64,000 nucleotides of DNA, taken from Pelagibacterales bacterium SAG-MED41 (GTDB lineage: Bacteria; Pseudomonadota; Alphaproteobacteria; Pelagibacterales; Pelagibacteraceae). Made by a program: the position numbers and the translations under genes. Each line of letters opens with the position of its first letter. Within the stretch, counting starts at the first letter, position 1. Shown piece after piece: positions 9,755 to 17,563 of the stretch. The DNA lies in contig JACWEJ010000001.1 of the NCBI GenBank assembly GCA_014653545.1, positions 162,014 through 226,013 on the forward strand. Reading direction: 5' to 3'. The notes under the pieces are model-generated. The model saw only the letters and a program-made list of their open reading frames with translations. It did not search any database and was not told the origin of the DNA.

Positions 9755-10205
9755 GAGAATTAAATAAATCTTTTTTATTAAATTCAATTAATAAAAAAAC
9801 TTTGTATCCTTTTTTTGTTTTGTAAATTTTCTTTTTAGAAGTTTTGTATTCAGTAATGTCATAATCTTTAATTGCCTGAATTATTTTTTCCTCATAATTA
9901 ACACTTATTTCAGATGTGGATGAAGAATTTTTTTTATTTTGTTTATCAGCTAAATAACTTTCTTTCACAGCATTAATGTTACTTTTAATCTTAAAAAGAG
10001 CATCTCCGACAGCTAAAACTTCCGCTTTTCTCATTGCAATTTCTAAATTCTCAGAATCGCTTTGCGATTTTCCAAAAAATTTAAATTTACTCTCAGAGTC
10101 TTTTACGTACCATTTAGGAATTTCATTTTTGTAATTTTTAACTTTATAGTTCCCAGTGCATGAGACCAAAATTAAGCTTAGAATAACTAAAAAGATTTTT
10201 TTCAT
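9741..10205 (-). CDS. Putative lipoprotein, LPP20-like
   Basis: 154 residues with a clear lipoprotein signal (MKKIFLVILSLILVSCTGNY, lipid-modified Cys at about residue 16). The mature start IPKWYVKDSESKFKFFGKSQ followed by a helix of A..KAEVLAVGDALFKIK resembles the LPP20/LPP-repeat lipoprotein pattern: PxWY, then G.S.S....A...A...A. Assignment is by motif shape only. The C-terminus contains YEEKIIQAIKDY and KKGYKVFLLIEFNKKDL. It belongs to the island lipoprotein cluster. Outer- or inner-membrane anchoring cannot be told. Confidence 0.6.
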   Translation of the reverse strand: MKKIFLVILSLILVSCTGNYKVKNYKNEIPKWYVKDSESKFKFFGKSQSDSENLEIAMRKAEVLAVGDALFKIKSNINAVKESYLADKQNKKNSSSTSEISVNYEEKIIQAIKDYDITEYKTSKKKIYKTKKGYKVFLLIEFNKKDLFNSLDRV

Positions 10206-10223
10206 TAATTTAAATTAAGCTAT

Positions 10224-10703
10224 TTACTTAAAAAAATCATCAATAAAAACCCACTTACCGTTTTCAAAATTAAAACATGCGGTTTTAGTATTAATTTTAC
10301 TAGTTTCTTTAACTAGATTATTATTAACACCATAAGGGGAATAATTTCTTTTTTTTCCAATTTGTTGAATCCAGGTTCTACACAAATTATCTTTTTTAAA
10401 AGAAGATTTTACTATTCTTACTTTTCCAAAATAATTATCATAATCCCACAGAAAATTTTTTCCATTATTTGAGTCTGACAATGCCGATATAACGGCTCCG
10501 TTATGTAACTTAATTCCTTTTTTTGGAATTGAAAAATATAATTTAACTAAACTATCATGAATTACATCAATCAACATACCTTCCATATTACTTTCAGGGT
10601 TTGTAATTATTGGTTTATTTGTAAATTCAGAAATACTTTGATTTTTACTTGATTGACAGTTTGTCAGTAAAAAAATGGATATGAAGAGTAATCTAATAAA
10701 CAT
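10224..10703 (-). CDS. Putative lipoprotein with 17-kDa-antigen-like C-terminus
   Basis: 159 residues; lipoprotein signal MFIRLLFISIFLLTNCQSS with the lipobox Cys in LTNC. The C-terminal part has CRTWIQQIG...YSPYG...TACFNFENGKWVF. It resembles the CREY-type ending (paired Cys, aromatic G-K-W) of Rickettsia 17-kDa surface antigen lipoproteins, but this is a weak pattern-level match. It overlaps the preceding lipoprotein gene by 11 bp. The function is unknown; outer-membrane anchoring is likely. Confidence 0.55.
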   Translation of the reverse strand: MFIRLLFISIFLLTNCQSSKNQSISEFTNKPIITNPESNMEGMLIDVIHDSLVKLYFSIPKKGIKLHNGAVISALSDSNNGKNFLWDYDNYFGKVRIVKSSFKKDNLCRTWIQQIGKKRNYSPYGVNNNLVKETSKINTKTACFNFENGKWVFIDDFFK

Positions 10704-11010
10704 AAACTATCGTTTCTCCATCTATTGTACAAATGATTGGTGCTTTTAAACCATCTATTTTTTTTGAAGACTTTCTGCATTTTTCTTGATCAAATCCTAA
10801 AACAGGGAAATTAAACGAGTAACCGTTTTTGCATATAACTTTTTCTGTAAAAATTTTTTTATTCAAATCCCAATTTGATTTTAAAATACATTCTGTCTTT
10901 TCTATTTTTTGAAGTGAGTTATCCAATTTTAAAGTTTTAGTGTTTGGCGAACAACTAAATACAAAAATTAATAAAACAAGATAAAATCTATTTGAAAAAT
11001 CTGTAATCAT
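10693..11010 (-). CDS. Small putative lipoprotein, unknown
   Basis: Starting at the ATG at 11010 (MITDFSNRFYLVLLIFVFSCSPN) gives about 105 residues with a lipobox Cys in FVFSC. An ATG at 11028 would extend the overlap with the upstream gene and add MQVGIF without benefit. The mature part is short with four cysteines (TECILK, VICKNG, EKCRKS, IICTID), giving two possible disulfides. It ends TIDGETIVYVY. Not recognised. Tightly overlapped at both ends with other small lipoprotein genes of the island. Confidence 0.5.
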   Translation of the reverse strand: MITDFSNRFYLVLLIFVFSCSPNTKTLKLDNSLQKIEKTECILKSNWDLNKKIFTEKVICKNGYSFNFPVLGFDQEKCRKSSKKIDGLKAPIICTIDGETIVYVY

Positions 11011-11548
11011 AAAAATACCAACCTGCAAACACTAAATGTGGAGGAATTGGAAAACCATTGCTATCATCAAAAACACCCCATCCAAGTGCACTGGGACAAG
11101 CTAAAAATTTATAATCCCATATTTCTTCATTTTTAATTAATCTTGAGGAATATTCTCTACAACCTCGAAATCCTCCGCTTATTGAAACTGAATTACCTCT
11201 AGTATCGTAAATAGTTTTTAAAATTTTAATCTTTCCGCTAGTTTTATTTCTATCATTAGCCCAACTTAAGATGTCGCCATCATTTTGATTATAAAGAGCA
11301 TTAATTAATATTTTAGTATGTGAACATCTATCTTCAATTTTGAATTCAGATGAAATGGCTTGAGCAGCATATTTTTTTGCCCATGCAATTAAATGAATTT
11401 GTGTTGAATGTTTTGCATCTAATGATCGATAATTTATAGAAGGCGCTAAGCATGCGTATTTATAGGACTCTCTCAGAGAACTTGTTTCTCCAGTTAGTAA
11501 ACAAGAATTTAGAAAAAAAAATAAAAATAGCAAAAAAAATATTCTCAT
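10988..11548 (-). CDS. Putative lipoprotein, unknown (CREY-motif C-terminus)
   Basis: 186 residues; signal MRIFFLLFLFFFLNSCLLTG with lipobox Cys in LNSC. The middle holds a basic helix (HLIAWAKKYAAQAISSEF). The latter half contains GCREYSSRLIKNEEIWDYKFLACPSALGWGVFD, in which the CREY motif and second Cys resemble those of the island lipoprotein at 10224-10703. It ends with aromatic residues (FAGWYFYDYRFFK). It overlaps the preceding small gene by 4 bp (ATGA-type), so translational coupling is likely. No enzymatic function is suggested. Confidence 0.55.
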   Translation of the reverse strand: MRIFFLLFLFFFLNSCLLTGETSSLRESYKYACLAPSINYRSLDAKHSTQIHLIAWAKKYAAQAISSEFKIEDRCSHTKILINALYNQNDGDILSWANDRNKTSGKIKILKTIYDTRGNSVSISGGFRGCREYSSRLIKNEEIWDYKFLACPSALGWGVFDDSNGFPIPPHLVFAGWYFYDYRFFK

Positions 11549-11787
11549 TTAAACTCTTTAAAGTTTTTTCCCAATTTAAAATTATGCTCTAATATTTTGT
11601 ATTTAAGATTGTTAAATATATTGCAATTTCTATAACTTCCATCAATTTGCTTTATTTTGCATTCACTCATATGAACAGCAAATCTATACTCTTTTGAATT
11701 AAGCCAAGTTTCTAAATTATCTTCTGCTTTAAGATTGTTTATTACGAAAAAAAATATAATAAATATAAATACTTTGTTTTTTGACAT
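11545..11787 (-). CDS. Small exported protein, unknown
   Basis: 80 residues with a signal peptide (MSKNKVFIFIIFFFVINNLKA, cleavage probably after KAE/LKA). The mature peptide is about 60 residues and includes WLNSKEYRFAVHMSECKIKQ and a second Cys in YRNCNIF. It is the first gene of the six-gene minus-strand lipoprotein run of the island. The right copy of the 20-bp repeat (11832-11851) begins 44 bp upstream of its start, in the likely promoter region. Not recognised. Confidence 0.45.
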   Translation of the reverse strand: MSKNKVFIFIIFFFVINNLKAEDNLETWLNSKEYRFAVHMSECKIKQIDGSYRNCNIFNNLKYKILEHNFKLGKNFKEFK

Positions 11788-11831
11788 TTGATCTCAAAAT
11801 AAATTTAATGTATTTAGGTTATTATATCTTT

Positions 11832-11851
11832 AAGGACTGGTCTAGGGACTG
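11832..11851 (+). repeat. 20-bp direct repeat, right copy
   Basis: Identical to 6958-6977 (aaggactggtctagggactg), 4874 bp downstream in the same orientation. It lies 125 bp inside the right-hand tRNA-Cys fragment and just upstream of the first gene of the island's lipoprotein run. Confidence 0.8.
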
Positions 11852-11976
11852 GTTTATCAAAATTATTTTTTAAATTATATAGTAGCAATTTTAAGTTGTA
11901 TGTAAAATATGAATGATTTCATTGTTTTAAGAGTATGTGAGAGTACCAAAGAGAACGGATATTGTGAATCCAGAAT

Positions 11977-12021
11977 ATTGCAAATCCTTTTATTCCAGTT
12001 CGATTCTGGACGTGGCCTCCA
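11977..12021 (+). repeat. tRNA-Cys 3' fragment (putative attachment-site copy)
   Basis: 45 nt matching 43 of 45 positions of tRNA-Cys from the anticodon arm to the encoded CCA. The two differences (C to T at 11994, G to A at 12010) are partners in the T-stem, so pairing is preserved. There is no 5' half (no D-arm or 5' acceptor strand), so it is not a functional tRNA. It marks the right edge of the 6.8-12.0 kb island. Confidence 0.85.
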
Positions 12022-12068
12022 ATAAATAAGTTGTTTTATTTTACTAAAAAAAGTATGTTGCTTTTCAT

Positions 12069-12144
12069 TCCTCGGTAGCTCAGTTGGTAGAGCAGTTGAC
12101 TGTTAATCAATTGGTCGCAGGTTCGAGTCCTGCCCGAGGAGCCA
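12069..12144 (+). tRNA. tRNA-Asn (anticodon GTT)
   Basis: 76-nt cloverleaf. The acceptor stem TCCTCGG pairs with CCGAGGA, the D-arm is GCTCAGTTGGTAGAGC, the anticodon stem-loop TTGACTGTTAATCAA carries anticodon GTT, the T-arm is GCAGG-TTCGAGT-CCTGC, the discriminator is G and CCA is encoded. It lies 47 bp after the tRNA-Cys fragment. Confidence 0.97.
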
Positions 12145-12145
12145 A

Positions 12146-12511
12146 TTATCCAACTTTTTCAAATTTAGTAGTATTATTTAAAATTTGTAAAATTTTGTCC
12201 TTTTGTATTTTTGATAATGATGCAAACGTTCTGCTTAGAAAGGAGTAGTTTAAATCATCATTTGTTTCGTTACCAGGGCGCATATCTTTAAATTCTTTGA
12301 AATCTTCAAAAAAATAAATAATCGGAACTTTTAAAAATTGCGATAATTGCATTAATCTGTTTGAGCTTACCCCGTTTGTGCCTTTTTCGTATTTTTGAAT
12401 TTGTTGAAATGTTACATTTATAGCTTGAGCCACTTTAGTTTGAGTGAGACCTAAAGAAAGTCTTCTCATACGTAATTTTTTACCAAGATGAATATTGAAA
12501 TTTTCTTCCAT
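12146..12511 (-). CDS. XRE-family helix-turn-helix regulator
   Basis: 121 residues. An HTH_3 domain occupies about residues 9-65: LGKKLRMRRLSLGLTQTKVAQAINVTFQQIQKYEKGTNGVSSNRLMQLSQFLKVP. This sequence style, with FQQxQKYEKG and VPIxYFFED, matches a conserved alphaproteobacterial group of about 120-140-residue XRE regulators. The C-terminal 50 residues have no recognised effector domain. It ends 1 bp from the encoded CCA of tRNA-Asn, convergent to it. A role specific to the adjacent island is possible but not shown. Confidence 0.85.
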   Translation of the reverse strand: MEENFNIHLGKKLRMRRLSLGLTQTKVAQAINVTFQQIQKYEKGTNGVSSNRLMQLSQFLKVPIIYFFEDFKEFKDMRPGNETNDDLNYSFLSRTFASLSKIQKDKILQILNNTTKFEKVG

Positions 12512-12653
12512 TTGAACTCCCTTTTTTTATTAAATTAATCTCATAATGAACATTTTAGCAATACATAAAAAAAATTAATTTTTACAAAAAAAAAGACAAA
12601 ATATATGATTTTCCTATTGACTTATGGGGTAATTTCCTTGACTGAAAAAACTA

Positions 12654-13337
12654 CTATTTAACTTTTTGAACTCTATATTCCCAATATCCTGTTTTTTCAA
12701 ACGCCGCTTTTACCCAAAGATATGTATCTTCTTCATACCAAATGTCTGTATTTAATTTTTTGCTATCAGGAAGTGTCTCATCAGAAGATTTGAAATTAAA
12801 ATGTAAAGTTTTATATGTTTTGTCTCCAATTTTTACCTCTTCTTTTCCCAAAAATGTTACTGTTTGTTCAATTATCCTTCCAGAAATTCCGCTAATCTGG
12901 GCTTTAGCTTTAATAATCTCATGATTCCACCAAGTACCTACTATAAAATCTTTACTTGCCTTACCTTTATAGGAAGATCCATCAATAATTAAATCCTTAT
13001 CATTTGTATCGACCTCGATATTTACATATCTATCTTTTTTATTTTGTTTTGTTTTTGAAAAATAGCTTTTAAAAATACCTTTCACGTAATTTTCTTCACT
13101 TTTTGCAAAATATTTATATAGATCAACCCCAAGCTTTGTAATTTTAAAACTTACTTCACTTTTAATCAAAAGATCCTCTCCATTTCTATTGAATTCATAT
13201 TTATGGTAACCAATAGATTTATTATTTCTAAATAATTCATATTCTAAGTAGTTGTAATCTTTATAATGCTCAACGTGACTGAAAGACTCGACATAGAATA
13301 GTAAGAAAATTGCAATTGAAAATATAATTTTTTTCAT
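12654..13337 (-). CDS. Exported DUF6134-like protein
   Basis: From the ATG at 13337 the product is 227 residues with a signal peptide (MKKIIFSIAIFLLFYVESFS). The body is beta-rich: LEYELFRNNKSIGYHKYEF, then FKITKLGVDLYKYFAKSEENY, WNHEI, and a C-terminal TDIWYEEDTYLWVKAAFEKTGYWEYRV. This resembles the DUF6134/DUF3108-type periplasmic proteins; function unknown. An upstream ATG at 13376 would overlap cysK and lose the signal peptide, so it is rejected. Its start is only 12 bp from the divergent cysK start. Confidence 0.65.
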   Translation of the reverse strand: MKKIIFSIAIFLLFYVESFSHVEHYKDYNYLEYELFRNNKSIGYHKYEFNRNGEDLLIKSEVSFKITKLGVDLYKYFAKSEENYVKGIFKSYFSKTKQNKKDRYVNIEVDTNDKDLIIDGSSYKGKASKDFIVGTWWNHEIIKAKAQISGISGRIIEQTVTFLGKEEVKIGDKTYKTLHFNFKSSDETLPDSKKLNTDIWYEEDTYLWVKAAFEKTGYWEYRVQKVK

Positions 13338-13349
13338 ATATTTAATGAT

Positions 13350-14345
13350 ATGGATACCAATACAGTTATATCTCAAATTGGAAATACACCATTAGTTAGA
13401 TTAAAACAAGCCTCTGAATTAACAGGTTGTCACATTTATGGAAAGGCAGAATATTTTAATCCTGGAGAGTCTGTCAAAGATAGAGCTGCTCTATTTATAG
13501 TTCAAGATGCAATTAAACGAAAATTAATTTCTAAAGGGGGGACTATAGTTGAAGGCACCGCTGGTAATACAGGAATAGGCTTAGCTGTTGTTTGTAAAGA
13601 GTATGATTTGAAACTTAAAATTGTAATCCCAAACACTCAATCTATCGAGAAAAAAGAAACTTTAAAAAAACTGGGTGCAGAACTTATTGAAGTTGATGCT
13701 GTTCCATATTCAAACCCTAAAAATTATATTAAACAATCTAAACAAATTGCAGAAGATTTAAACAAAAGTAGTTCAAGTGGAGTTTATTGGGCTAATCAGT
13801 TTGATAATGTTATTAATACAGAAGCACACATTCAAACAACTGCAGAAGAAATTTGGAACCAAACAGCAGGTGCTATTAATGGATTTACTTGTGCTGTAGG
13901 AACAGGTGGTACTCTAGCTGGTGTTTCAATTGGTTTAAAAAATAAAAATAAAGATATAAAAATTGCCTTATCTGACCCGATGGGATCATCTCTTTATTCC
14001 CATATTAAAAACAATAAACTTGAGAGTAAAGGTAGCTCAATAACTGAAGGAATTGGCACAGGGCGAATAACTCAAAATTTTGATAAAGCTTTAGTTGATG
14101 ACGCTTTTCAAACAGATGATTCTGAAGCTTTAAATTTAGTTTATGATTTAATTGAAAAGCAAAAAATAGTTTTAGGAGGGTCCTCAGGTATAAATATTGC
14201 TGGAGCAATTAAACTTGCTAAAAAAATGGGCCCAGGAAATACAATTGTAACAATACTTTGCGATCATGGTAAAAGATACGCTAGTAAAATTTTTAATAAG
14301 GATTTTTTAAAAAGTAAAAACTTACCAATTCCCAAATGGTTATAG
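13350..14345 (+). CDS. cysK: Cysteine synthase A (O-acetylserine sulfhydrylase)
   Basis: PLP-dependent fold-type II enzyme of 331 residues that makes cysteine from O-acetylserine and sulfide. Visible are the N-terminal IGNTPLVRL, the PLP-binding Lys in ESVKDRAA (about K43), the PLP-phosphate loop [11 protein letters not shown] and GTGGTLAG. The distal [11 protein letters not shown] (about 275) is typical. The longer, divergent middle fits the CysK/CBS-like branch, so substrate is only inferred. The leader is very short: 12 bp to the divergent gene, with a TATAAT at 13323-13328 as a possible -10. The 3' end overlaps the transporter ATPase gene by 6 bp. Confidence 0.88.
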   Translation: MDTNTVISQIGNTPLVRLKQASELTGCHIYGKAEYFNPGESVKDRAALFIVQDAIKRKLISKGGTIVEGTAGNTGIGLAVVCKEYDLKLKIVIPNTQSIEKKETLKKLGAELIEVDAVPYSNPKNYIKQSKQIAEDLNKSSSSGVYWANQFDNVINTEAHIQTTAEEIWNQTAGAINGFTCAVGTGGTLAGVSIGLKNKNKDIKIALSDPMGSSLYSHIKNNKLESKGSSITEGIGTGRITQNFDKALVDDAFQTDDSEALNLVYDLIEKQKIVLGGSSGINIAGAIKLAKKMGPGNTIVTILCDHGKRYASKIFNKDFLKSKNLPIPKWL

Positions 14346-15071
14346 AATTTGGCTTAAGAAAAGTTTAGTCCGCTCTGATTTAGGATTATTAAAAAAATCT
14401 TCTGTTTTAGCTTTTTCTACAATTCGTCCTTCATCCATGAAAATCATGTTATCGGCAACTTCTTTAGCAAATCCCATTTCATGTGTAACAACAATCATGG
14501 TCATACCGCCTTTTGCTAAATCTACCATTGCGTCTAAAACTTCTTTAATCATTTCAGGATCTAGTGCAGAAGTAGGTTCGTCAAAAAGCATAATCTTTGG
14601 TTCCATGCATAAAGCTCTAGCTAATGCTGCACGCTGTTGTTGGCCTCCCGATAATTGCCCAGGAAATTTTAAAGCTTGATCATCAATTTGAACTCTTTTT
14701 AAATTTTCCATTGCAATTTCTTCTGCTTGTTTTTTTGTAAGTTTTTTAACCCAAATAGGTGCGAGTGTGCAATTATCTAGAATTGATAAGTGTGGAAATA
14801 AATTAAATTGTTGAAACACCATTCCAACCTCAGCTCTAATTTTTTCGATATCTTTTGTTTTTTCAGAAATTTCATTACCGTCTACAACTATGTGACCTTC
14901 TTGGTGTTCTTCAAGTCTATTAATACATCTGATTAATGTTGATTTACCAGATCCAGATGGACCACAAATAACAATTTTTTCCTGTTGGTTCACTTCAAGA
15001 TTAACGTCTTTTAATGCTTGAAATTTATCAAACCATTTATTCACATTTTTTAGCTCGATTATTTTGCTCAT
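14340..15071 (-). CDS. aapP: General amino-acid ABC transporter, ATP-binding protein (AapP/YhdZ type)
   Basis: 243-residue ATPase. Walker A is [13 protein letters not shown] (about 37-49), the Q-loop region is [11 protein letters not shown], the signature [15 protein letters not shown], Walker [15 protein letters not shown] and the H-loop VVTHEMGFA. This pattern is typical of polar amino-acid importers. Last gene of the aapJ-Q-M-P operon, one base after aapM. It drives uptake of a broad set of L-amino acids in the homologous Aap system; the substrate range here is inferred. Confidence 0.93.
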   Translation of the reverse strand: MSKIIELKNVNKWFDKFQALKDVNLEVNQQEKIVICGPSGSGKSTLIRCINRLEEHQEGHIVVDGNEISEKTKDIEKIRAEVGMVFQQFNLFPHLSILDNCTLAPIWVKKLTKKQAEEIAMENLKRVQIDDQALKFPGQLSGGQQQRAALARALCMEPKIMLFDEPTSALDPEMIKEVLDAMVDLAKGGMTMIVVTHEMGFAKEVADNMIFMDEGRIVEKAKTEDFFNNPKSERTKLFLSQIL

Positions 15072-15072
15072 T

Positions 15073-16326
15073 TTATCTCTCGGTGCTTAATTTTTTTTCC
15101 AATCTTTGACTATACCTACTCATAGCATAACAAATCACCCAAAAAACTAAACCTGCAAAAACGTAACCCTCAATTGCCATTCCTAACCACTTTGGATTAG
15201 TTTTTGCTAAACCTATCATACCAGCTAATTCTAGCAACCCCACAACGAAGATTAAAGGCGTATCTTTTACTAATGCTAAGAAGGTATTAGCGATACCTGG
15301 AATAACTAATTTTAAAGCTTGAGGCAAAATAACTAATAAATGTAATCTCCAATATCCCATCCCTAAAGATTTAGCAGCATCATATTGACCTCTCGGAAGC
15401 GCTTGGAGACCACCTCTAATAACTTCAGCCATATATGCAGCTTCAAATAAAGTAATAGCTATAACAACTCTCATTAATTTATCCATGTACGTTCCATCTG
15501 GTAAAAACATTGGAAACATTACAGCTGACATAAATAAAACTGTTATCAACGGAACACCTCTCCAAATTTCAATAAAACCAATAGATGAATATTTTATAGC
15601 TGGAAGTTCCGATCTTCTTCCTAGAGCTAAAAACATACCAATAGGAAAACATAAGATTAATGCAAAAGCAGAGACTATTAAAGTAAGCGAAAGTCCGCCC
15701 CAAGCTCCAGTTTCTATCCACTTTAATCCAAATATACCACCTGAAATTAATTTAATTCCGATAATTGGATAGATAAAAAGCATAAATAAAATTATGTACT
15801 TTTTATATTTTGGAGGAACAAAAAAAGCAGCCCCAATTAAAACAAATAAAATAAAAAAAGCTGTATTTATTCTCCATTGCTCTGGATTAGGATACATTCC
15901 ATACATAAATCTTTTAAACCAAACTTTAACAAAAACCCAACAAGCTCCACCACTTGTGCAGTCCTCTTTAGCTGAACCTACAAAATCAGCATCAAAAATT
16001 AACCAATTTAATAAAGGCGGAGTGTATTTAAAAAATATAAATATTATTAATAAAGTAAGAACTGCATTAAATGTTGTGGAATTTACATTCTTGTTAAAAT
16101 TATCCAAAATTCTAATACCACTGTATTCAATTCTGATGAAATACAAGCCTAAAGCACCTGCTATTAGTGGAAAAAAATAACTCAAGCTATTTGGTAGAAA
16201 TCCAGTTAGATTTGTATTTAGGAACGTATTCCCAAAAAAATCAATAAAAGCCAGGGCAATTATAGGCAACCCAATACTTAAAGAAGTGTTTAAATTATCA
16301 CGGTTTGGTTTATAAATTCGTATCAT
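15073..16326 (-). CDS. aapM: General amino-acid ABC transporter permease (AapM/YhdY type)
   Basis: 417 residues with multiple membrane spans. The N-terminal half has several hydrophobic segments and a periplasmic stretch with paired Cys ([19 protein letters not shown]) characteristic of AapM. The C-terminal transport domain carries the EAA loop ([26 protein letters not shown]) that contacts the ATPase. It pairs with AapQ to form the channel. Located between aapQ and aapP with 1-2 bp gaps, so translation is coupled. Confidence 0.92.
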   Translation of the reverse strand: MIRIYKPNRDNLNTSLSIGLPIIALAFIDFFGNTFLNTNLTGFLPNSLSYFFPLIAGALGLYFIRIEYSGIRILDNFNKNVNSTTFNAVLTLLIIFIFFKYTPPLLNWLIFDADFVGSAKEDCTSGGACWVFVKVWFKRFMYGMYPNPEQWRINTAFFILFVLIGAAFFVPPKYKKYIILFMLFIYPIIGIKLISGGIFGLKWIETGAWGGLSLTLIVSAFALILCFPIGMFLALGRRSELPAIKYSSIGFIEIWRGVPLITVLFMSAVMFPMFLPDGTYMDKLMRVVIAITLFEAAYMAEVIRGGLQALPRGQYDAAKSLGMGYWRLHLLVILPQALKLVIPGIANTFLALVKDTPLIFVVGLLELAGMIGLAKTNPKWLGMAIEGYVFAGLVFWVICYAMSRYSQRLEKKLSTER

Positions 16327-16328
16327 TA

Positions 16329-17504
16329 TTATTTTTCCTTAATAGCCATTTTTTTATTGTACGAATTCATTAACACAGAGATTGTTAAACTTAAAAATAA
16401 GTATGTGCCCATCGTAATTGATATAATTTCAATTGCCCTACCTGTTTGCATTAAAGCTGTGCCAGCAAAGACTAAAACGATATCTGGATAGGCAATGGCG
16501 GCCGCTAAAGAGGAATTTTTTGTCAAATTTAAATATTGATTTGTAGTTGGTGGAATAATAATTCTAAGCGCCTGAGGCATTACAACTAGTTTTAAAATTT
16601 GTCCTCTAGTTAGACCAATGCTTGCTGCAGCTTCTTTCTGCCCTTTTCCCACTCCTTCAATACCAGCTCTAACATTTTCGGCTACGAATGTAGCAGTGTA
16701 CATTGATAAAGCCAAAGCTAATGATATTAGTTCAGGTATTATGCTCACACCGCCTTTAAAATTATAAACTGTATCTGAAAGTTGGTTTAGTTCTGGATAC
16801 TGAAAATTTAAAGAAACACCGCCTACTAAAAAAGTAATCATAGGTAAGATTATTATTATCCCTAGAGAAATAAATCCTGCCGGTACATGTTTGCCAATTT
16901 CTTCTCTTTGTTTTTTTGCATAATTAAAAACATAAAATATTGCAAAAATTGAAACTACAACTGACGATAAAAAAATTGAAAAATTGGTCCATATAAATTT
17001 TGGAACATACCAACCTTTAATTGTGAGATATGAAATATCACTAAAACTAATAGCATTTTCCGGTAATGGTAATAATCTTAATGCTCCGTAATACCAAAAG
17101 AAAATTTGTAGTAATAAGGGTATATTTCTAAAAATTTCTACATACCATTCTGCTGCTTTTGCAATTAAATAATTTTGGGATAAACGACCAATTCCTATTG
17201 TTACACCTAATACAGTACAAAGAATTATTCCAATTATTGAAACTAAAAGAGTATTAAGTAGCCCAACTAAAAAAGCTCTGCCGTAAGAATATGAGCCATC
17301 ATAATCAATCATTGAAAAAGTAATATCAAAAGAAGCTTCTTGACTTAAAAAACCATATCCAAAAGATATACCTCTATTTCCCATATTAATTTGTGCGTTG
17401 TAAGAAAAATAAGCAATAACAAAAATTATAAAGGAAATTGTTAATACTTGAGGTATGAGTCGCTTTTTGTTTTTTAAATCTATTTTAAAATTTTTTAAAT
17501 TCAT
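16329..17504 (-). CDS. aapQ: General amino-acid ABC transporter permease (AapQ/YhdX type)
   Basis: 391-residue inner-membrane permease. The N-terminal span is VLTISFIIFVIAYFSYN, and the conserved SYGRAFLVGLLNTLLVSIIGIILCTVLG opens the transport domain. The EAA loop is ENVRAGIEGVGKGQKEAAASIGLTRGQ. Partner of AapM. It follows aapJ after a strong hairpin (17521-17550), which probably lowers permease expression relative to the binding protein. Confidence 0.92.
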   Translation of the reverse strand: MNLKNFKIDLKNKKRLIPQVLTISFIIFVIAYFSYNAQINMGNRGISFGYGFLSQEASFDITFSMIDYDGSYSYGRAFLVGLLNTLLVSIIGIILCTVLGVTIGIGRLSQNYLIAKAAEWYVEIFRNIPLLLQIFFWYYGALRLLPLPENAISFSDISYLTIKGWYVPKFIWTNFSIFLSSVVVSIFAIFYVFNYAKKQREEIGKHVPAGFISLGIIIILPMITFLVGGVSLNFQYPELNQLSDTVYNFKGGVSIIPELISLALALSMYTATFVAENVRAGIEGVGKGQKEAAASIGLTRGQILKLVVMPQALRIIIPPTTNQYLNLTKNSSLAAAIAYPDIVLVFAGTALMQTGRAIEIISITMGTYLFLSLTISVLMNSYNKKMAIKEK

Positions 17505-17520
17505 TAAAATGGAGAGTAAA

Positions 17521-17550
17521 AAAAAGGGCCAGATAAATCCAGCCCTTTTT
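17521..17550 (-). terminator. Hairpin between aapJ and aapQ
   Basis: On the minus strand, AAAAAGGGCTGG and CTGGCCCTTTTT can pair as a 12-bp stem (two G-U pairs) around a 6-nt ATTTAT loop, followed by more T residues. This is a rho-independent terminator or 3'-end stabilising hairpin placed after the binding-protein gene. Confidence 0.85.
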
Positions 17551-17563
17551 ATTTTATTAGCAA

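Larger units (their letters stand above)
6835..12021. mobile_element. Putative genomic island at tRNA-Cys, bounded by a 45-nt imperfect direct repeat
   Basis: The 3' 45 nt of tRNA-Cys (6835-6879) reappear at 11977-12021 with two substitutions. The 5.1 kb between hold only small exported, lipoprotein or membrane proteins and a MORN protein, unlike the housekeeping genes on both sides. This is the classic arrangement left by a tRNA-targeting integrase. No integrase, excisionase or transposase is visible, so the element is either a remnant or was mobilised in trans. The repeats and gene content are seen; the integration history is inferred. Confidence 0.65.

Noticed and set aside
11788-11976. 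A gene in the interval between the lipoprotein run and the tRNA-Cys fragment
   Set aside because: No reading frame of useful length on either strand; it holds only the 20-bp repeat and AT-rich sequence, probably a promoter region.
11941-12021. Possible second functional tRNA-Cys gene
   Set aside because: Only the anticodon arm onward is present. No 5' acceptor strand or D-arm can be found upstream, so no cloverleaf forms.
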